From assembly GCA_026126025.1 (NCBI GenBank), contig JAHCJZ010000001.1:397937-461936 (forward strand): DNA of 64,000 nt, read 5' to 3'. The stretch comes from Bauldia sp. (lineage in GTDB: Bacteria > Pseudomonadota > Alphaproteobacteria > Rhizobiales > Kaistiaceae). Below the pieces are notes generated by a model. It ran no database searches and was not told where the DNA came from. It saw only the letters and a program-made list of their open reading frames with translations. The translations under genes and the position numbers were made by a program. Below are positions 30,702 through 39,414 of this stretch, one piece after another. The number at the start of each line of letters is the position of its first letter. Position 1 is the first letter of the stretch.

Positions 30702-31312
30702 TGAGCGATGACGCTGACGACGACGTCGGCGCTGGCGGCAAGGCCCCCGACGCGTTCCGCACCATCAGCGAAGTGGCCGAGGATCTCGGCCTCCCCCAGC
30801 ATGTCCTCCGCTTCTGGGAAACCCGCTTCACCCAAGTGAGGCCGATGAAGCGCGGCGGCGGCCGGCGCTACTACCGCCCCAACGACGTCGAGCTGCTGCG
30901 CGGCATCCGCCACCTCCTCTACGACGAGGGCTACACCATCAAGGGCGTCCAGCGGCTCCTGCGCGAGCAGGGGCTCCGCTTCGTCGCTGCGGCGGCGAAC
31001 GGCACGGTCACGATCCCGGTCGACCCCGCCGCGGACGAGGACGAACGCCCGGTCGCAGCAACCGAACGCCGCCGCCCGGCGTCGCGCGTCTCCCACCCGC
31101 CGGGCCTTCGCCTCCGGCCCGCCGACGAGACCGAGATTGACGAAAGCCCGGACGAACGGATTGCGCCCGAGATGGGCGACTGGGAACCCGACATCGGCCT
31201 CACACCAGAACCCCGCCTCGCACCGGCCCTTGCCGCCGGCGAGAAGCAGCGCCTCCAGGCCGTGCTCGCCGACCTCCTGGAGTGCAAGCGCCTCCTCGAC
31301 CAGGCGCGCTGA
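30701..31312 (+). CDS. MerR-family transcriptional regulator
   Basis: This 203-residue regulator has the MerR winged helix from about residue 19 to 90: [25 protein letters not shown], then [36 protein letters not shown]. The rest is a poorly conserved linker rich in proline and acidic residues, ending in a short helix. No cysteine-based metal site is visible. It is coupled to ihfA by a one-base overlap, an arrangement conserved in Hyphomicrobiales; targets are unknown. Confidence 0.9.
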   Translation: MSDDADDDVGAGGKAPDAFRTISEVAEDLGLPQHVLRFWETRFTQVRPMKRGGGRRYYRPNDVELLRGIRHLLYDEGYTIKGVQRLLREQGLRFVAAAANGTVTIPVDPAADEDERPVAATERRRPASRVSHPPGLRLRPADETEIDESPDERIAPEMGDWEPDIGLTPEPRLAPALAAGEKQRLQAVLADLLECKRLLDQAR

Positions 31313-31331
31313 TCGCGCGGCCTTGCCGCAA

Positions 31332-31360
31332 TTGCGCGGCCCAACCCGCATCCCTATAGT
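31332..31360 (+). promoter_or_regulatory. Promoter of tRNA-Pro
   Basis: TTGCGC (31332-31337), a 17-nt spacer and TATAGT (31355-31360) end 9 nt before the mature 5' end of the tRNA, the spacing expected for a tRNA gene. Confidence 0.6.
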
Positions 31361-31369
31361 CCGCGCCGT

Positions 31370-31446
31370 CGGAGCGTGGCGCAGTCTGGTAGCGCACCTG
31401 AATGGGGTTCAGGGGGTCGGAGGTTCGAATCCTCTCGCTCCGACCA
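31370..31446 (+). tRNA. tRNA-Pro (anticodon GGG)
   Basis: The 77-nt gene folds as a cloverleaf. The 7-bp acceptor stem is CGGAGCG with CGCTCCG, followed by discriminator A and an encoded CCA. The anticodon stem is CCTGA/TCAGG with loop ATGGGGT, giving anticodon GGG. The T arm is GGAGG-TTCGAAT-CCTCT with the invariant TTCGA. It decodes CCC/CCU proline codons and is the border between the conserved fabH-ihfA block and an accessory tract. Confidence 0.96.
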
Positions 31447-31632
31447 TCTCTCTTGCACGTGTCCGTCGACGTCAGCGGCAGGCAGGCCCATCGCGGGGCG
31501 TGATGCGCGGCTCCCCTTTCGCGACGATACCTGGCAACGACGGACGAGCGGAACGGGGGGACATCCCTGCGCAGTCTTTGTCCGATGTGCAGTGAGTCAC
31601 AGCTTCGCACGAACGGGTGTAAGAACCAGACG

Positions 31633-32175
31633 ATGGAGCGAATGCCTCGATACGCGCCGAGCGCCGCGAAGGCGTTGGAGGTTCTGCTTTGGCTTGCCAA
31701 TGAAGAGCCTGGCATCGATGTCTACCATGCCGTCAAGTCATTGTTTTTCGCGGACAAACGGCATGTCGCCGAGTACGGGCGACCGATTGTCGGCGACGAC
31801 TACATTGCTGACGCGTGGGGCCCTTTGCCTCAGGTGCTCTACCGACTGATTCGCCGCGATCCGCTTGAGATGCTCGCGCTGGCCACCAATGGGCCGTTGC
31901 CTTTCACCATTGATGACGCGCACCGCATCTACGCGTCACGCGAGGCCAACAGTCGACTGCTCTCACCAAGCGATGTCGAAGCGCTTCGCTACGGGCACGC
32001 CCACGTCCGGGGCCGCTCGTTCGACGACATCTTCAACGAGACCCACGCCGACCCGGCTTACCTCAACGCCGATGGTGGTCGGATGGACTACCGGGATTTC
32101 ATCCCGGAGGATGACCCGCATCGTGAGGAGAAGGCAGCGGACCTCAGCGAGGTCGCGCCGTTTGCTGTTCTCTGA
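31633..32175 (+). CDS. Panacea-domain (SocA/GepA-like, DUF4065) antitoxin
   Basis: The 180-residue protein matches the Panacea domain family: ALEVLLWLANEEPGIDVYHAVKSLFFADKRH near the start, YGRPIVGDDYIADAWGPLPQVLYRLI in the middle, and LSPSDVEALRYGH. Panacea proteins are antitoxins paired with many unrelated toxins; SocA is a proteolytic adaptor relative. It abuts the next gene with no intergenic base, giving antitoxin-first order. Base composition is lower in G+C than the flanking blocks and it follows a tRNA gene, suggesting transfer. ATG 31642 is an alternative start. Confidence 0.82.
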   Translation: MERMPRYAPSAAKALEVLLWLANEEPGIDVYHAVKSLFFADKRHVAEYGRPIVGDDYIADAWGPLPQVLYRLIRRDPLEMLALATNGPLPFTIDDAHRIYASREANSRLLSPSDVEALRYGHAHVRGRSFDDIFNETHADPAYLNADGGRMDYRDFIPEDDPHREEKAADLSEVAPFAVL

Positions 32176-32541
32176 ATGGCACCGCTTCGGCCGCGAGATG
32201 TCGTCCTGCTTTGGGACCGCGGCACGAGGCCGCCCAAGGACAAACGGCATATCTGCGTCGACCCCGGGCGCCAGCTCTTCCTGCGGATCAACTCGAAGCC
32301 GATATGGACGCCCAGTCACCTGATCAAGGCGGCCCCGGGCGTCCGGTTCATCGCGCACGACAGCTATGTCGAGCTTCGCCAGCTTGTGCGGCACATGGCG
32401 TACGAGATTTCACGCGCAGCGCCGCTCGGGCGCCTTGATGATGAGCAGACGGAGGCGCTGTGCGCAGCCGTTCGGATCGCCGAAACGCTCTCCGAGGACC
32501 ACAAGGATTTGATCGTGGCGCGCCTTACTGCGGGAGCCTGA
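32176..32541 (+). CDS. Small protein paired with Panacea antitoxin, putative toxin
   Basis: The 121-residue protein begins directly after the antitoxin stop (TGAATG). Residues 1-70 alternate short strands: RDVVLLW, KRHICVDPGRQLFLRINSKPIW and FIAHDSYVEL. This recalls the SH3-like barrel of PemK/MazF-type proteins, but I see no firm match. Residues 75-121 are helical. I do not recognise the family. The toxin role is inferred only from its place beside a Panacea gene and its size, and the mechanism is open. Confidence 0.6.
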   Translation: MAPLRPRDVVLLWDRGTRPPKDKRHICVDPGRQLFLRINSKPIWTPSHLIKAAPGVRFIAHDSYVELRQLVRHMAYEISRAAPLGRLDDEQTEALCAAVRIAETLSEDHKDLIVARLTAGA

Positions 32542-32810
32542 CGCCGCAGGCCGATGGCGGTGGCGCCCGGCGTTCGCCCTCTGGACAAATGCAATTCCCT
32601 CGCAGCAGGCAGTCCGCCACCTACGCCGGTCGGCGTATTTCGCGGCTCTGGTTCCCGGACCATCTTCGCGCGACGCATCCAGCGCGGGGAGCAGCCGATG
32701 TACGCCATCAAACGCGGCTTCGAGGTCGGCGTGACGCCGGGCAACGGCTTGCCGATCCTGCGTCGAAAGCACGATCACCGCCCCGACGATTGGCCGGAAC
32801 GGCCGCAGCG

Positions 32811-34358
32811 TCAATCGCCGGTCTCCTGCCAGCCATTGAAGAGCGGGGCGGTGAACGGCTTCGGGTTGCGGACCGCATAGGCGAATTCGATGTCGACCGT
32901 GTCGCGCCCGGTCGGCCGTTCGACCCGGCCGAGGAATTCGACCTCGTCGAAGTAGAGCGAGGCGTAGTACGCGACCCCCCGGCCTTCCTTGCCGATGAAG
33001 ATGGCGGTGGAGTCCGCAAGGCCCGGGTCGGCGGCCGGGAAGTCGGCCCAGCGCGACCACACGCCGAACGTGCCGTCCACGTCCGGGTTGTGGAGATGGA
33101 AGACCGGCGGCGGGTCGTCGAGATAGAACCGGAAATAGCCGGGATAGTAGTAGCGGTTGCCGATGATGTAGTCGGCGCCTGTCTCGATCCGCAGCGCGTC
33201 GACGCGCTCGGTGAATTCGCGCCAGCCGCTGAAGCGTGCGCCGAGGTCGATCGCCGGCGGCATGGCGATGAAGCGCTGCGCGATCAGGAAATAGATGAGG
33301 ACGGTGACCGCGATGCCGAGCCCGACGGCGATGACGCGCATGACCGCGACCACGCGCGTCAGCGGTGCGGCCAGGACCCTCGCGGCGAGGATGCAGCTCC
33401 AGAACGCGACGGGCGAGAGCCAGTGGAACTCGACCTCGTCCCGGGCCGCGTGGAAGAGGAGGTAGAGGAGGAGCGGCAAGGGCAGGAGCACGAGGAGCGC
33501 TGCGACCGGGTCGCGCCGCCATGGCGCGCGGAGGGTTCGGACGAGGCCGATCGCGGCGAGCACGAAGATGGGCGGCGAGGCGACGAGCGGGATCAGCGCG
33601 AGGTAGCCGGCGATGCTGAGCGGGATCGCCGTGTCGAGCGCGTTCTGCTGCGACTGCACCACGAACGACGCCCAGCCATGGCTCGCGTTCCAGGCGAGAT
33701 TGGGTGCGAGCACGAGAAGGCCGAGCGCGGCCCCGAGATAGGGCCACGGCCCGCGGAGGCTCGCCCGGATCAACGGGACCGCGATCAGCCACAAAAAGAC
33801 GCCCGCCGCCAGGAAGAAGGCCGCGTATTTCGACAGGACCGACAGGCCGAACATCGCGCCCGCGAGAAGCCACCAGCGCGGATCGCCGCCGCGCGCCAGC
33901 TTCGCCACCGCGAGCATCGCCGCCAGCCAGAACAGGATCTGCGCCTGGTCGGGAACGGAGACGATCGTGAGGGCTGAAATCGTGGTCAGGTTGGCGAAGA
34001 TCGCGGCCCATGCCGCGACCCGCGGGCTGTCCGTCAGCGTCCGCGTGATCGCGTAGATGAGGGCGACGATCCCAACCAGCGATACCGCCCCGAAGAACCG
34101 CACGCCGAATTCGGTCTCGCCGAAGAGGATCGTTCCGAGCCTGATGGCGAAGGCGACGACCGGGGGATGATCGAAATAGCCGGCCGCCGGCTGCGTCGAC
34201 CACAGCCAGTAATAGGCCTCGTCGAAGAACAGGCCGAACTGGCCGATGACCAGCAGCCGCAGGGCAAGAAGGCCGAGTGTCAGGCCGATGGCGGCCCGCA
34301 GGAGCCGGGCGTCGGTCGAGCGGTCCCCTGCTGCGATCGCCACGCTCTCGATGGTCAC
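32811..34358 (-). CDS. Glycosyltransferase family 39-type membrane protein
   Basis: The 515-residue protein has a dozen membrane segments. After the first, the loop FFDEAYYWLWSTQPAAGYFDHPPVVAF holds the DE motif and aromatic residues typical of GT39/ArnT (GT-C) enzymes, which transfer a sugar from a polyprenyl-phosphate donor. A soluble C-terminal part (from about 390) faces the periplasm. The GTG at 34358 has GAGG before it; TTG 34391 is open but weaker. It is the last gene of the leftward polysaccharide operon. Its acceptor is unknown. Confidence 0.85.
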   Translation of the reverse strand: MTIESVAIAAGDRSTDARLLRAAIGLTLGLLALRLLVIGQFGLFFDEAYYWLWSTQPAAGYFDHPPVVAFAIRLGTILFGETEFGVRFFGAVSLVGIVALIYAITRTLTDSPRVAAWAAIFANLTTISALTIVSVPDQAQILFWLAAMLAVAKLARGGDPRWWLLAGAMFGLSVLSKYAAFFLAAGVFLWLIAVPLIRASLRGPWPYLGAALGLLVLAPNLAWNASHGWASFVVQSQQNALDTAIPLSIAGYLALIPLVASPPIFVLAAIGLVRTLRAPWRRDPVAALLVLLPLPLLLYLLFHAARDEVEFHWLSPVAFWSCILAARVLAAPLTRVVAVMRVIAVGLGIAVTVLIYFLIAQRFIAMPPAIDLGARFSGWREFTERVDALRIETGADYIIGNRYYYPGYFRFYLDDPPPVFHLHNPDVDGTFGVWSRWADFPAADPGLADSTAIFIGKEGRGVAYYASLYFDEVEFLGRVERPTGRDTVDIEFAYAVRNPKPFTAPLFNGWQETGD

Positions 34359-34439
34359 GACGCCTCGGTCCGGTCGGGATTCAACGGCCAATCGTATCCC
34401 GGAGGGGAGCGGGCTTGTCTATCGGCGCGGGGATCGAAG

Positions 34440-35750
34440 CTAGAGCGGCCGGGGCAGTGCCTGTCCCGGCCCGCGCTCCAGTGCGACGCGGAACGTCGGT
34501 ACCGGCGGCACGCGCGGCATCGCGGCGGAGCCGCGCATATACATGCGCTCGGCGGCGTAGGCGCCCCACAGGATGCCGTAGAGCAGGAAGAGGTGGCGCC
34601 AGTGGTCGTTGTCGATCACGAAGTGGATCGACAGCTGGCCAATGAAGACCGCGAAGGCGCAGACCACGACCGCGCGCCACGGCCGCGGCTTGAAGAGGAG
34701 CGGGACGGTGATGATCACCGTCCAGATCGCGAGCGCGACATAGGCGACGCCGCCGAGCCAGCCATAGGTCGTGAAGGCCTTGAGCCAGGTGTTGTGCTCG
34801 TCCTCGGCGAAATAGCGGGCGCCGAACTCGAGCGGGCCGATGCCGAGCGGGTGGTCGAGCATCATGATGAAGCCCTGGATCCAGCGGTCGAAGCGCCCGC
34901 CTTCGCCGCCGTCATAATACTGGACGAGCTGCGCGCGCTGGCTGAAGAGGTCGCCGGTGCCGGGAAGGCTCAGCATCACGCCGACGAGGACGATCACCAG
35001 CAGGAAGCCCGCGGTCATGTAGCCCATGATCCGCACCCGGCCCGCGCCGCTCCGCTGGTTGATGTAGGCGACGGTCGTGGTGATGAGGAGCGCGAGCGCG
35101 GTCATCGCCCAGGCGGCGCGCGAGAACGTCAGGAAGATCGCGGTCAGGATCACCATCGCGAACAGCGCCTGCCAGCGCATGTCGCGCGGACGGCCGGTCA
35201 GGATGGTGTGCACCAGATAGACGAAGGGCAGGACGAGGAACGGACCGAAGACGTTCGGATCCTGGAACGGCCCCTTGGCGCGGCCGTAAAGCGTGAAGAA
35301 CTCCCCGCCCGGGATGATCCCGAAATAGCCGAGGATGCCCACCATCGCCGCGATTACCGCGCCGGCGGTGTAGGCCTTCACGATCAGCTTGAGGCGCCGC
35401 TCCGGCGCTTCAGGGATCACCGCGGCGAAGAACATCGCCGAGACGGCGAGGAGGCCTGAGACCGCGAGATAGAGGATCCCGCTCGGCGGGTCGGGCAGCT
35501 GCGTCAGCGACAGGGCACAGCCGACGATGAAGGCGAGGAAGAGGAGGACCAGCGGCAGGATGTAGCGGTTGATCCGCAGCCCCGCGATCAGCCAGGCGAA
35601 GAGGACGACGCAGAGCAGGAGCTCATAGGGCGCCGGCTCGTAGATGACGAACGCGCCCAGGAAGACGAGGAGGGCGATCGCCCGGTCGCCGATCTTCGCC
35701 GCCGAGACCGTGTGGCCGGCCGGCGCCGGCGCGACGGCGACGACGGTCAA
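34440..35750 (-). CDS. O-antigen ligase/polymerase family membrane protein
   Basis: The 436-residue protein has about eleven membrane segments and the Wzy/WaaL large periplasmic loop, with GRAKGPFQDPNVFGPFLVLPFVYL near residue 155 and the long loop FDRWIQGFIMMLDHPLGIGPLEFGARYFAEDEHNTWLKAF before the last helices, including the conserved histidine-asparagine pair. It may polymerise or ligate repeat units. TTG 35750 overlaps the preceding stop by two bases, with GGAG nine bases upstream. The same frame stays open through the previous gene, which can mislead gene callers. Confidence 0.85.
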   Translation of the reverse strand: MTVVAVAPAPAGHTVSAAKIGDRAIALLVFLGAFVIYEPAPYELLLCVVLFAWLIAGLRINRYILPLVLLFLAFIVGCALSLTQLPDPPSGILYLAVSGLLAVSAMFFAAVIPEAPERRLKLIVKAYTAGAVIAAMVGILGYFGIIPGGEFFTLYGRAKGPFQDPNVFGPFLVLPFVYLVHTILTGRPRDMRWQALFAMVILTAIFLTFSRAAWAMTALALLITTTVAYINQRSGAGRVRIMGYMTAGFLLVIVLVGVMLSLPGTGDLFSQRAQLVQYYDGGEGGRFDRWIQGFIMMLDHPLGIGPLEFGARYFAEDEHNTWLKAFTTYGWLGGVAYVALAIWTVIITVPLLFKPRPWRAVVVCAFAVFIGQLSIHFVIDNDHWRHLFLLYGILWGAYAAERMYMRGSAAMPRVPPVPTFRVALERGPGQALPRPL

Positions 35751-37318
35751 TACGCGTTCTCCGTGGTGAAGAGGCGGATCGGCGTCAGCGCGATGATCCG
35801 GAGGTCGAACAGCACCGACCAGTTCTCGATGTAGTAGAGGTCGTGCGCGACACGGTTGCGGATCTTCTCCGGCGTGTCGACCTCGCCGCGCCAGCCGTTG
35901 ATCTGCGCCCAGCCGGTGACGCCGGGCTTCACCCGGTGGCGCGCGAAATAGCCGTCGACGACCTCGTTGTAGAGCTGGGTGCCGGTGTTGGCGGTGGGCG
36001 CATGCGGGCGCGGCCCGACCAGCGACAGGTCGCCGCGGATGACGTTGAAGAACTGCGGCAGCTCGTCGATCGAGGTCTTGCGGATGAAGCGGCCGACCCG
36101 GGTGACGCGGGGATCGTTCTTGGTCACCGCGACCTTGGCGTCGTGGTCCGTCGCCTCCTGATGCATCGACCGGAACTTGAAGACCTTGATCAGCTCGTTG
36201 TTGAAGCCGTGGCGGTGCTGCTTGAAGAAGACCGGGCCGCGGGAATCGAGCTTGATGGCGATCGCCGTCGCCAGCATGACCGGCGAGAAGAGGACGATGA
36301 GGAACGAGGCGAAGACGATGTCGAACGCCCGCTTGAGGACGCCGTCCCAGTCGGCGATCGGCTTGTCGAAGACGTCGAGGAACGGCACCGTCCCGACGAA
36401 GGAATAGGACCGCGGCCGGAAGCGCAGCCGGGCGCTGTGCGCCGACAGGCGGATGTCGACCGGCAGCACCCACAGCTGCTGCAGGAACTGGAGGAGGCGG
36501 TTCTCCGCCGTCAGCGGCAGCGTGACGATCAGCATGTCGATCCGCGCCAGCCGGCCGAAGGCGACGAGCTCGGCGATGGTGCCGAGCTTGGGGTAGCCGG
36601 CGACGATCGCCGGCGACCGGGCGTCGCCGCGGTCGTCGAAGATGCCGCAGATGCGGATGTCGTTGTCGGCCTGCGCCTCGAGGGCGCGGATCAGCTCCTC
36701 GGCATTGGCGCCGCCGCCGACGATGACCGCGCGGCGCTCGAGCCGGCCGAGCTTCGTCCAGCGCCGGATCAGCGCCGTCAGCCCGAAGCGGAACGTCATC
36801 AGCACCGCGAGGCCGATCGCGAACCAGGCGAGGAAGAAGCCGCGCGAGAAGAACGCGCCGGACTTGGTGAGGAACGCGGCCACCGCGAAGAAGGCGAAGA
36901 GCAGCGTCCACGAGACGAGGACGCGGACGAACTGCGCCGTCAGGCTCCGCATCACCGGGATGGTGTAGCCGTCTGCCGTCTGGATCAGGAGCACCGCGAC
37001 CGCCGCGCCGCCGATGATCGGGATGCCGTAGCGCAGCGCAATGCCTTCGACCGGCAGCACATAGGCGAGGTAGATCGCAAGGCCGACCAGCGCGACGGCG
37101 AGGAACTCGAACAGCCGCACCGCGCCTGTGAGGAGCGAAACCGAGATCGACTGGTCGGAGAGGCTCGCGGCGATCAGCCTGGCGTGGTCGCTCAGCGTCG
37201 CGTCGGCCGCCGGCGAGGTCGGCTGGGCGAGGGCAGCGCTCGCGACTTTCGATCGGGTCGCGTAGTCGCGATCCACCTGTGCCTGTGTCATCGCCGCTTT
37301 GGTCCGGAGCTTCGCCAT
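35747..37318 (-). CDS. Undecaprenyl-phosphate glucose phosphotransferase (polyprenyl glycosylphosphotransferase)
   Basis: This 523-residue enzyme loads the first sugar-phosphate onto undecaprenyl phosphate and so starts a repeat unit. Four N-terminal membrane helices (about 65-190) precede a Rossmann-like CoA-binding domain with [15 protein letters not shown] and GIFDDRG. After a further membrane hairpin comes the catalytic domain with [19 protein letters not shown], the KFRSM motif, [29 protein letters not shown] and [14 protein letters not shown]. These are hallmarks of the PHPT family (WbaP/EpsE/ExoY). The sugar is not readable from the sequence; glucose is the common case. Confidence 0.93.
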   Translation of the reverse strand: MAKLRTKAAMTQAQVDRDYATRSKVASAALAQPTSPAADATLSDHARLIAASLSDQSISVSLLTGAVRLFEFLAVALVGLAIYLAYVLPVEGIALRYGIPIIGGAAVAVLLIQTADGYTIPVMRSLTAQFVRVLVSWTLLFAFFAVAAFLTKSGAFFSRGFFLAWFAIGLAVLMTFRFGLTALIRRWTKLGRLERRAVIVGGGANAEELIRALEAQADNDIRICGIFDDRGDARSPAIVAGYPKLGTIAELVAFGRLARIDMLIVTLPLTAENRLLQFLQQLWVLPVDIRLSAHSARLRFRPRSYSFVGTVPFLDVFDKPIADWDGVLKRAFDIVFASFLIVLFSPVMLATAIAIKLDSRGPVFFKQHRHGFNNELIKVFKFRSMHQEATDHDAKVAVTKNDPRVTRVGRFIRKTSIDELPQFFNVIRGDLSLVGPRPHAPTANTGTQLYNEVVDGYFARHRVKPGVTGWAQINGWRGEVDTPEKIRNRVAHDLYYIENWSVLFDLRIIALTPIRLFTTENAY

Positions 37319-37435
37319 CGCTCATTAGAACAGCGAGCGCTAACGAAGCCTTGCGGCGACCGGATAGACCAGCCTCCATTATGCTTAACGAGGTCGAAAC
37401 GACCTCTTTTCTTCAACGTTGGTTAAGACGTCCGC

Positions 37436-38623
37436 TCAGCGCGCCGGCGTGCCTTGCAGCGCCGCGCGGTAGAGCGCCTCGACCGCGGTCGCCATCACCT
37501 CGACGGTGTGGAGCTGGCGCACCTCGGTGCGCAGCTCCGCGGTGGCGTCGAGGAGGGGCTGCGGGTCGGCGAGTGCTTCCTCCATCGCGGAGGCGAGCGC
37601 CTCGACGTCGCCCGGCTCGACCAGCCGCTTCCACTGCTCGTCGAAGATCTCGGGAATGCCGCCGACCTTGGTCGCGATCATCGGCACCCCGGCGGCTGCG
37701 GCTTCAAGCACGATGTAGGGCATCGATTCCGCGCGCGACGGCACGACCAGCACCTTCCCCATCGGGAAGGCGTCGCGCGCCGGCATCGGCTCGTGGAAGG
37801 TGACGACCTCGCCAAGGCCGAGCGCGGCGACGAGATCGCGATAGGTATCGCGGTCCGGCCCGCTGCCGACCATATGCGCCGCGACCGGCAGCCCGACCGA
37901 ATGGAGCTGCGCCAGCGCCTTGATGAAGACGTCCGGCCCCTTTAGGTCGCGCATCATGCCGATGAAGACGAACGGCCGCGCGTTCGGCGCCGGGCTGATC
38001 GGCTCGTACTCCTCCGGGCGCAGCCCGTTCGGCACGACATCGGAGACGACGCGCGGCTTGTGCACCTTGTCGGTGAAGGCATAGGCCTCGTAGCGGCTGA
38101 CGAAGAGGAACCCGTCGGTCCGCCGGCCGAGCCAGCGCTCGGCGGCGAAATAGACGCGGTTCCGGAGGCCACGGCGGTCGTAGTGGAGGCTGCCGCCATG
38201 GGGCGTGTAGATGCGGGCTACGCGCACACCAGATGCCCGCAAGCGCGTGCCGCCGATGCGCGCATAGGCGCCGCCCTTGGCCCCGTGGCCGTGAAGGACG
38301 TCCGGCGACAATGTCCTGGCCACGGCGGCGACCCGCCGGGCGGTGGCGAAATCGGAAGGGCCGATCTCGCGCTGCATGGGAAGGCGGTGAAGGCCGAGCG
38401 CGAGGTCGGGCGCCAGTTCCTCGAACAGGCGCTCCTCGAAGGCGCCGCCCGTCGTCGCGTCGCAGATGATGCCGACCTGATGGCCGCCATTGGTCTGCGC
38501 CCGGCAGAGGTCGCGCACATGCCGGAAGAGGCCGCCGACCGGATCGCGGAAGACATGGACGATGCGGAGCGAGTCGGCGGTCGCCGGGTTGCGGGCCGCA
38601 GCGGGGCGAGGCGCGCGCGCCAT
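37436..38623 (-). CDS. Glycosyltransferase family 4
   Basis: The 395-residue cytoplasmic enzyme has the GT-B layout. The N-terminal half contains HVFRDPVGGLFRHVRDLC and PDVLHGHGAKGGAYAR. The C-terminal half has the donor site, with VFIGMMRDLKGPDVFIKAL and VVPSRAESMPYIVLEAAAAGVPMIATKVGGIPEIF, in which the E-x7-E pattern contacts the nucleotide sugar. It starts two bases after the Wza-like stop and is in the same operon. Donor and linkage are unknown. Confidence 0.9.
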   Translation of the reverse strand: MARAPRPAAARNPATADSLRIVHVFRDPVGGLFRHVRDLCRAQTNGGHQVGIICDATTGGAFEERLFEELAPDLALGLHRLPMQREIGPSDFATARRVAAVARTLSPDVLHGHGAKGGAYARIGGTRLRASGVRVARIYTPHGGSLHYDRRGLRNRVYFAAERWLGRRTDGFLFVSRYEAYAFTDKVHKPRVVSDVVPNGLRPEEYEPISPAPNARPFVFIGMMRDLKGPDVFIKALAQLHSVGLPVAAHMVGSGPDRDTYRDLVAALGLGEVVTFHEPMPARDAFPMGKVLVVPSRAESMPYIVLEAAAAGVPMIATKVGGIPEIFDEQWKRLVEPGDVEALASAMEEALADPQPLLDATAELRTEVRQLHTVEVMATAVEALYRAALQGTPAR

Positions 38624-38625
38624 CG

Positions 38626-39189
38626 TCAGAGCAGTCTCTGGCGGACGGTGATCGTGTCGCCGGGATAGACCTGGTCGAGGAGCTGCAGCATCAGCACCGC
38701 GGTTCCGGTCGCGGTCTGGCGCACCACCTCGACCGACATCTGCGCCGCGCGCGGCGTGAAGCCGCCGGCGACGGCGACGGCCTGCTGCACGGTGAGGCCG
38801 GCGGAGTAGGGGTATTGCCCGGCATTGTTCACTTCGCCGAGGATGTAGAACGGCCGGTACTGCGTGACCTGGATGGTGACGTTGGGGTCGCGGAGGTAGT
38901 TCTGCCCGAGCCGCGCCGCGATCGTCGCTTCGAGCCCGCGCGTCGTGGTCCCCGCCGCGACGATGCGGCCGACCAGCGGGATCGAGATCGCGCCGCTCGG
39001 GTCAACGGTGTGGGCGCCCGTCAGGTCCGCCTGGCCGAGCACGGTGATCTGCAGCTGGTCGCCGGCGCCTAGGAGATATTCGATCGGCGCGTCCGGCGAA
39101 CCGCTGGCGGTGGGCGGCGGCGGGGTGCCGGCGCAGCCGGCCAGGACCACGAGCGCGACGACGGCAGAGAGCAGGCGGCAGAAGGTCAT
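38626..39189 (-). CDS. Polysaccharide export outer membrane lipoprotein (Wza-like)
   Basis: From ATG 39189 the 187-residue precursor has a signal peptide ending in the lipobox VVLAGC. A polysaccharide export (PES) domain follows with YLLGAGDQLQITVLGQADLTGAHTVDPSGAISIPLVG. A SLBB-like domain comes next with YILGEVNNAGQYPYSAGLTVQQAVAVAGGFTPRA. It is shorter than E. coli Wza and may form only the periplasmic part of the export pore. It opens the leftward operon and is divergent from the Wzc-like gene. Confidence 0.88.
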   Translation of the reverse strand: MTFCRLLSAVVALVVLAGCAGTPPPPTASGSPDAPIEYLLGAGDQLQITVLGQADLTGAHTVDPSGAISIPLVGRIVAAGTTTRGLEATIAARLGQNYLRDPNVTIQVTQYRPFYILGEVNNAGQYPYSAGLTVQQAVAVAGGFTPRAAQMSVEVVRQTATGTAVLMLQLLDQVYPGDTITVRQRLL

Positions 39190-39297
39190 CGGGTCGCGCG
39201 GCAGGAGAGGCGAAGCACTCCCCGACATCGTTCGCGATCATGGTTAACGGCCGGTAAAGGCTAGGGAACGCGCCGGTTTGCGCCGCCAAGCCGAGCG

Positions 39298-39322
39298 GCC
39301 GATTCACCAAATATTAATCGGC
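39298..39322. promoter_or_regulatory. AT-rich dyad in the divergent exopolysaccharide promoter region
   Basis: GCCGATT (39298-39304) and AATCGGC (39316-39322) form a perfect 7-bp inverted repeat around CACCAAATATT. The site lies between the divergent Wza-like and Wzc-like genes, where a regulator would control both. ATTCACC recurs near 39365. Confidence 0.45.
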
Positions 39323-39414
39323 GTGAATAGGCTGTTGAGGGCGCGCAGGCCCGTCAGCACTTCATTCACCATGTTGCGCCACACTGGCCGGACGGGTGCC
39401 CCAGGGTCGGACGA

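Noticed and set aside
31370-32810. Attachment-site duplication from tRNA-Pro
   Set aside because: I looked for the tRNA 3' end (TTCGAATCCT...CGCTCCGACCA) in the next 1.4 kb and did not find it. No integrase gene is present.
32554-32880. A small plus-strand frame after the Panacea pair
   Set aside because: It overlaps the 3' end of the opposite GT39 gene, has no recognisable family, and the weak GGGGAGC site before the inner ATG 32699 is not enough to support it.
34440-37379. One 979-codon minus frame covering two polysaccharide genes
   Set aside because: Only its last 436 codons are the ligase gene. The first part is an out-of-frame reading of the transferase at 35747-37318. A fusion is not supported because the transferase has its own conserved frame.
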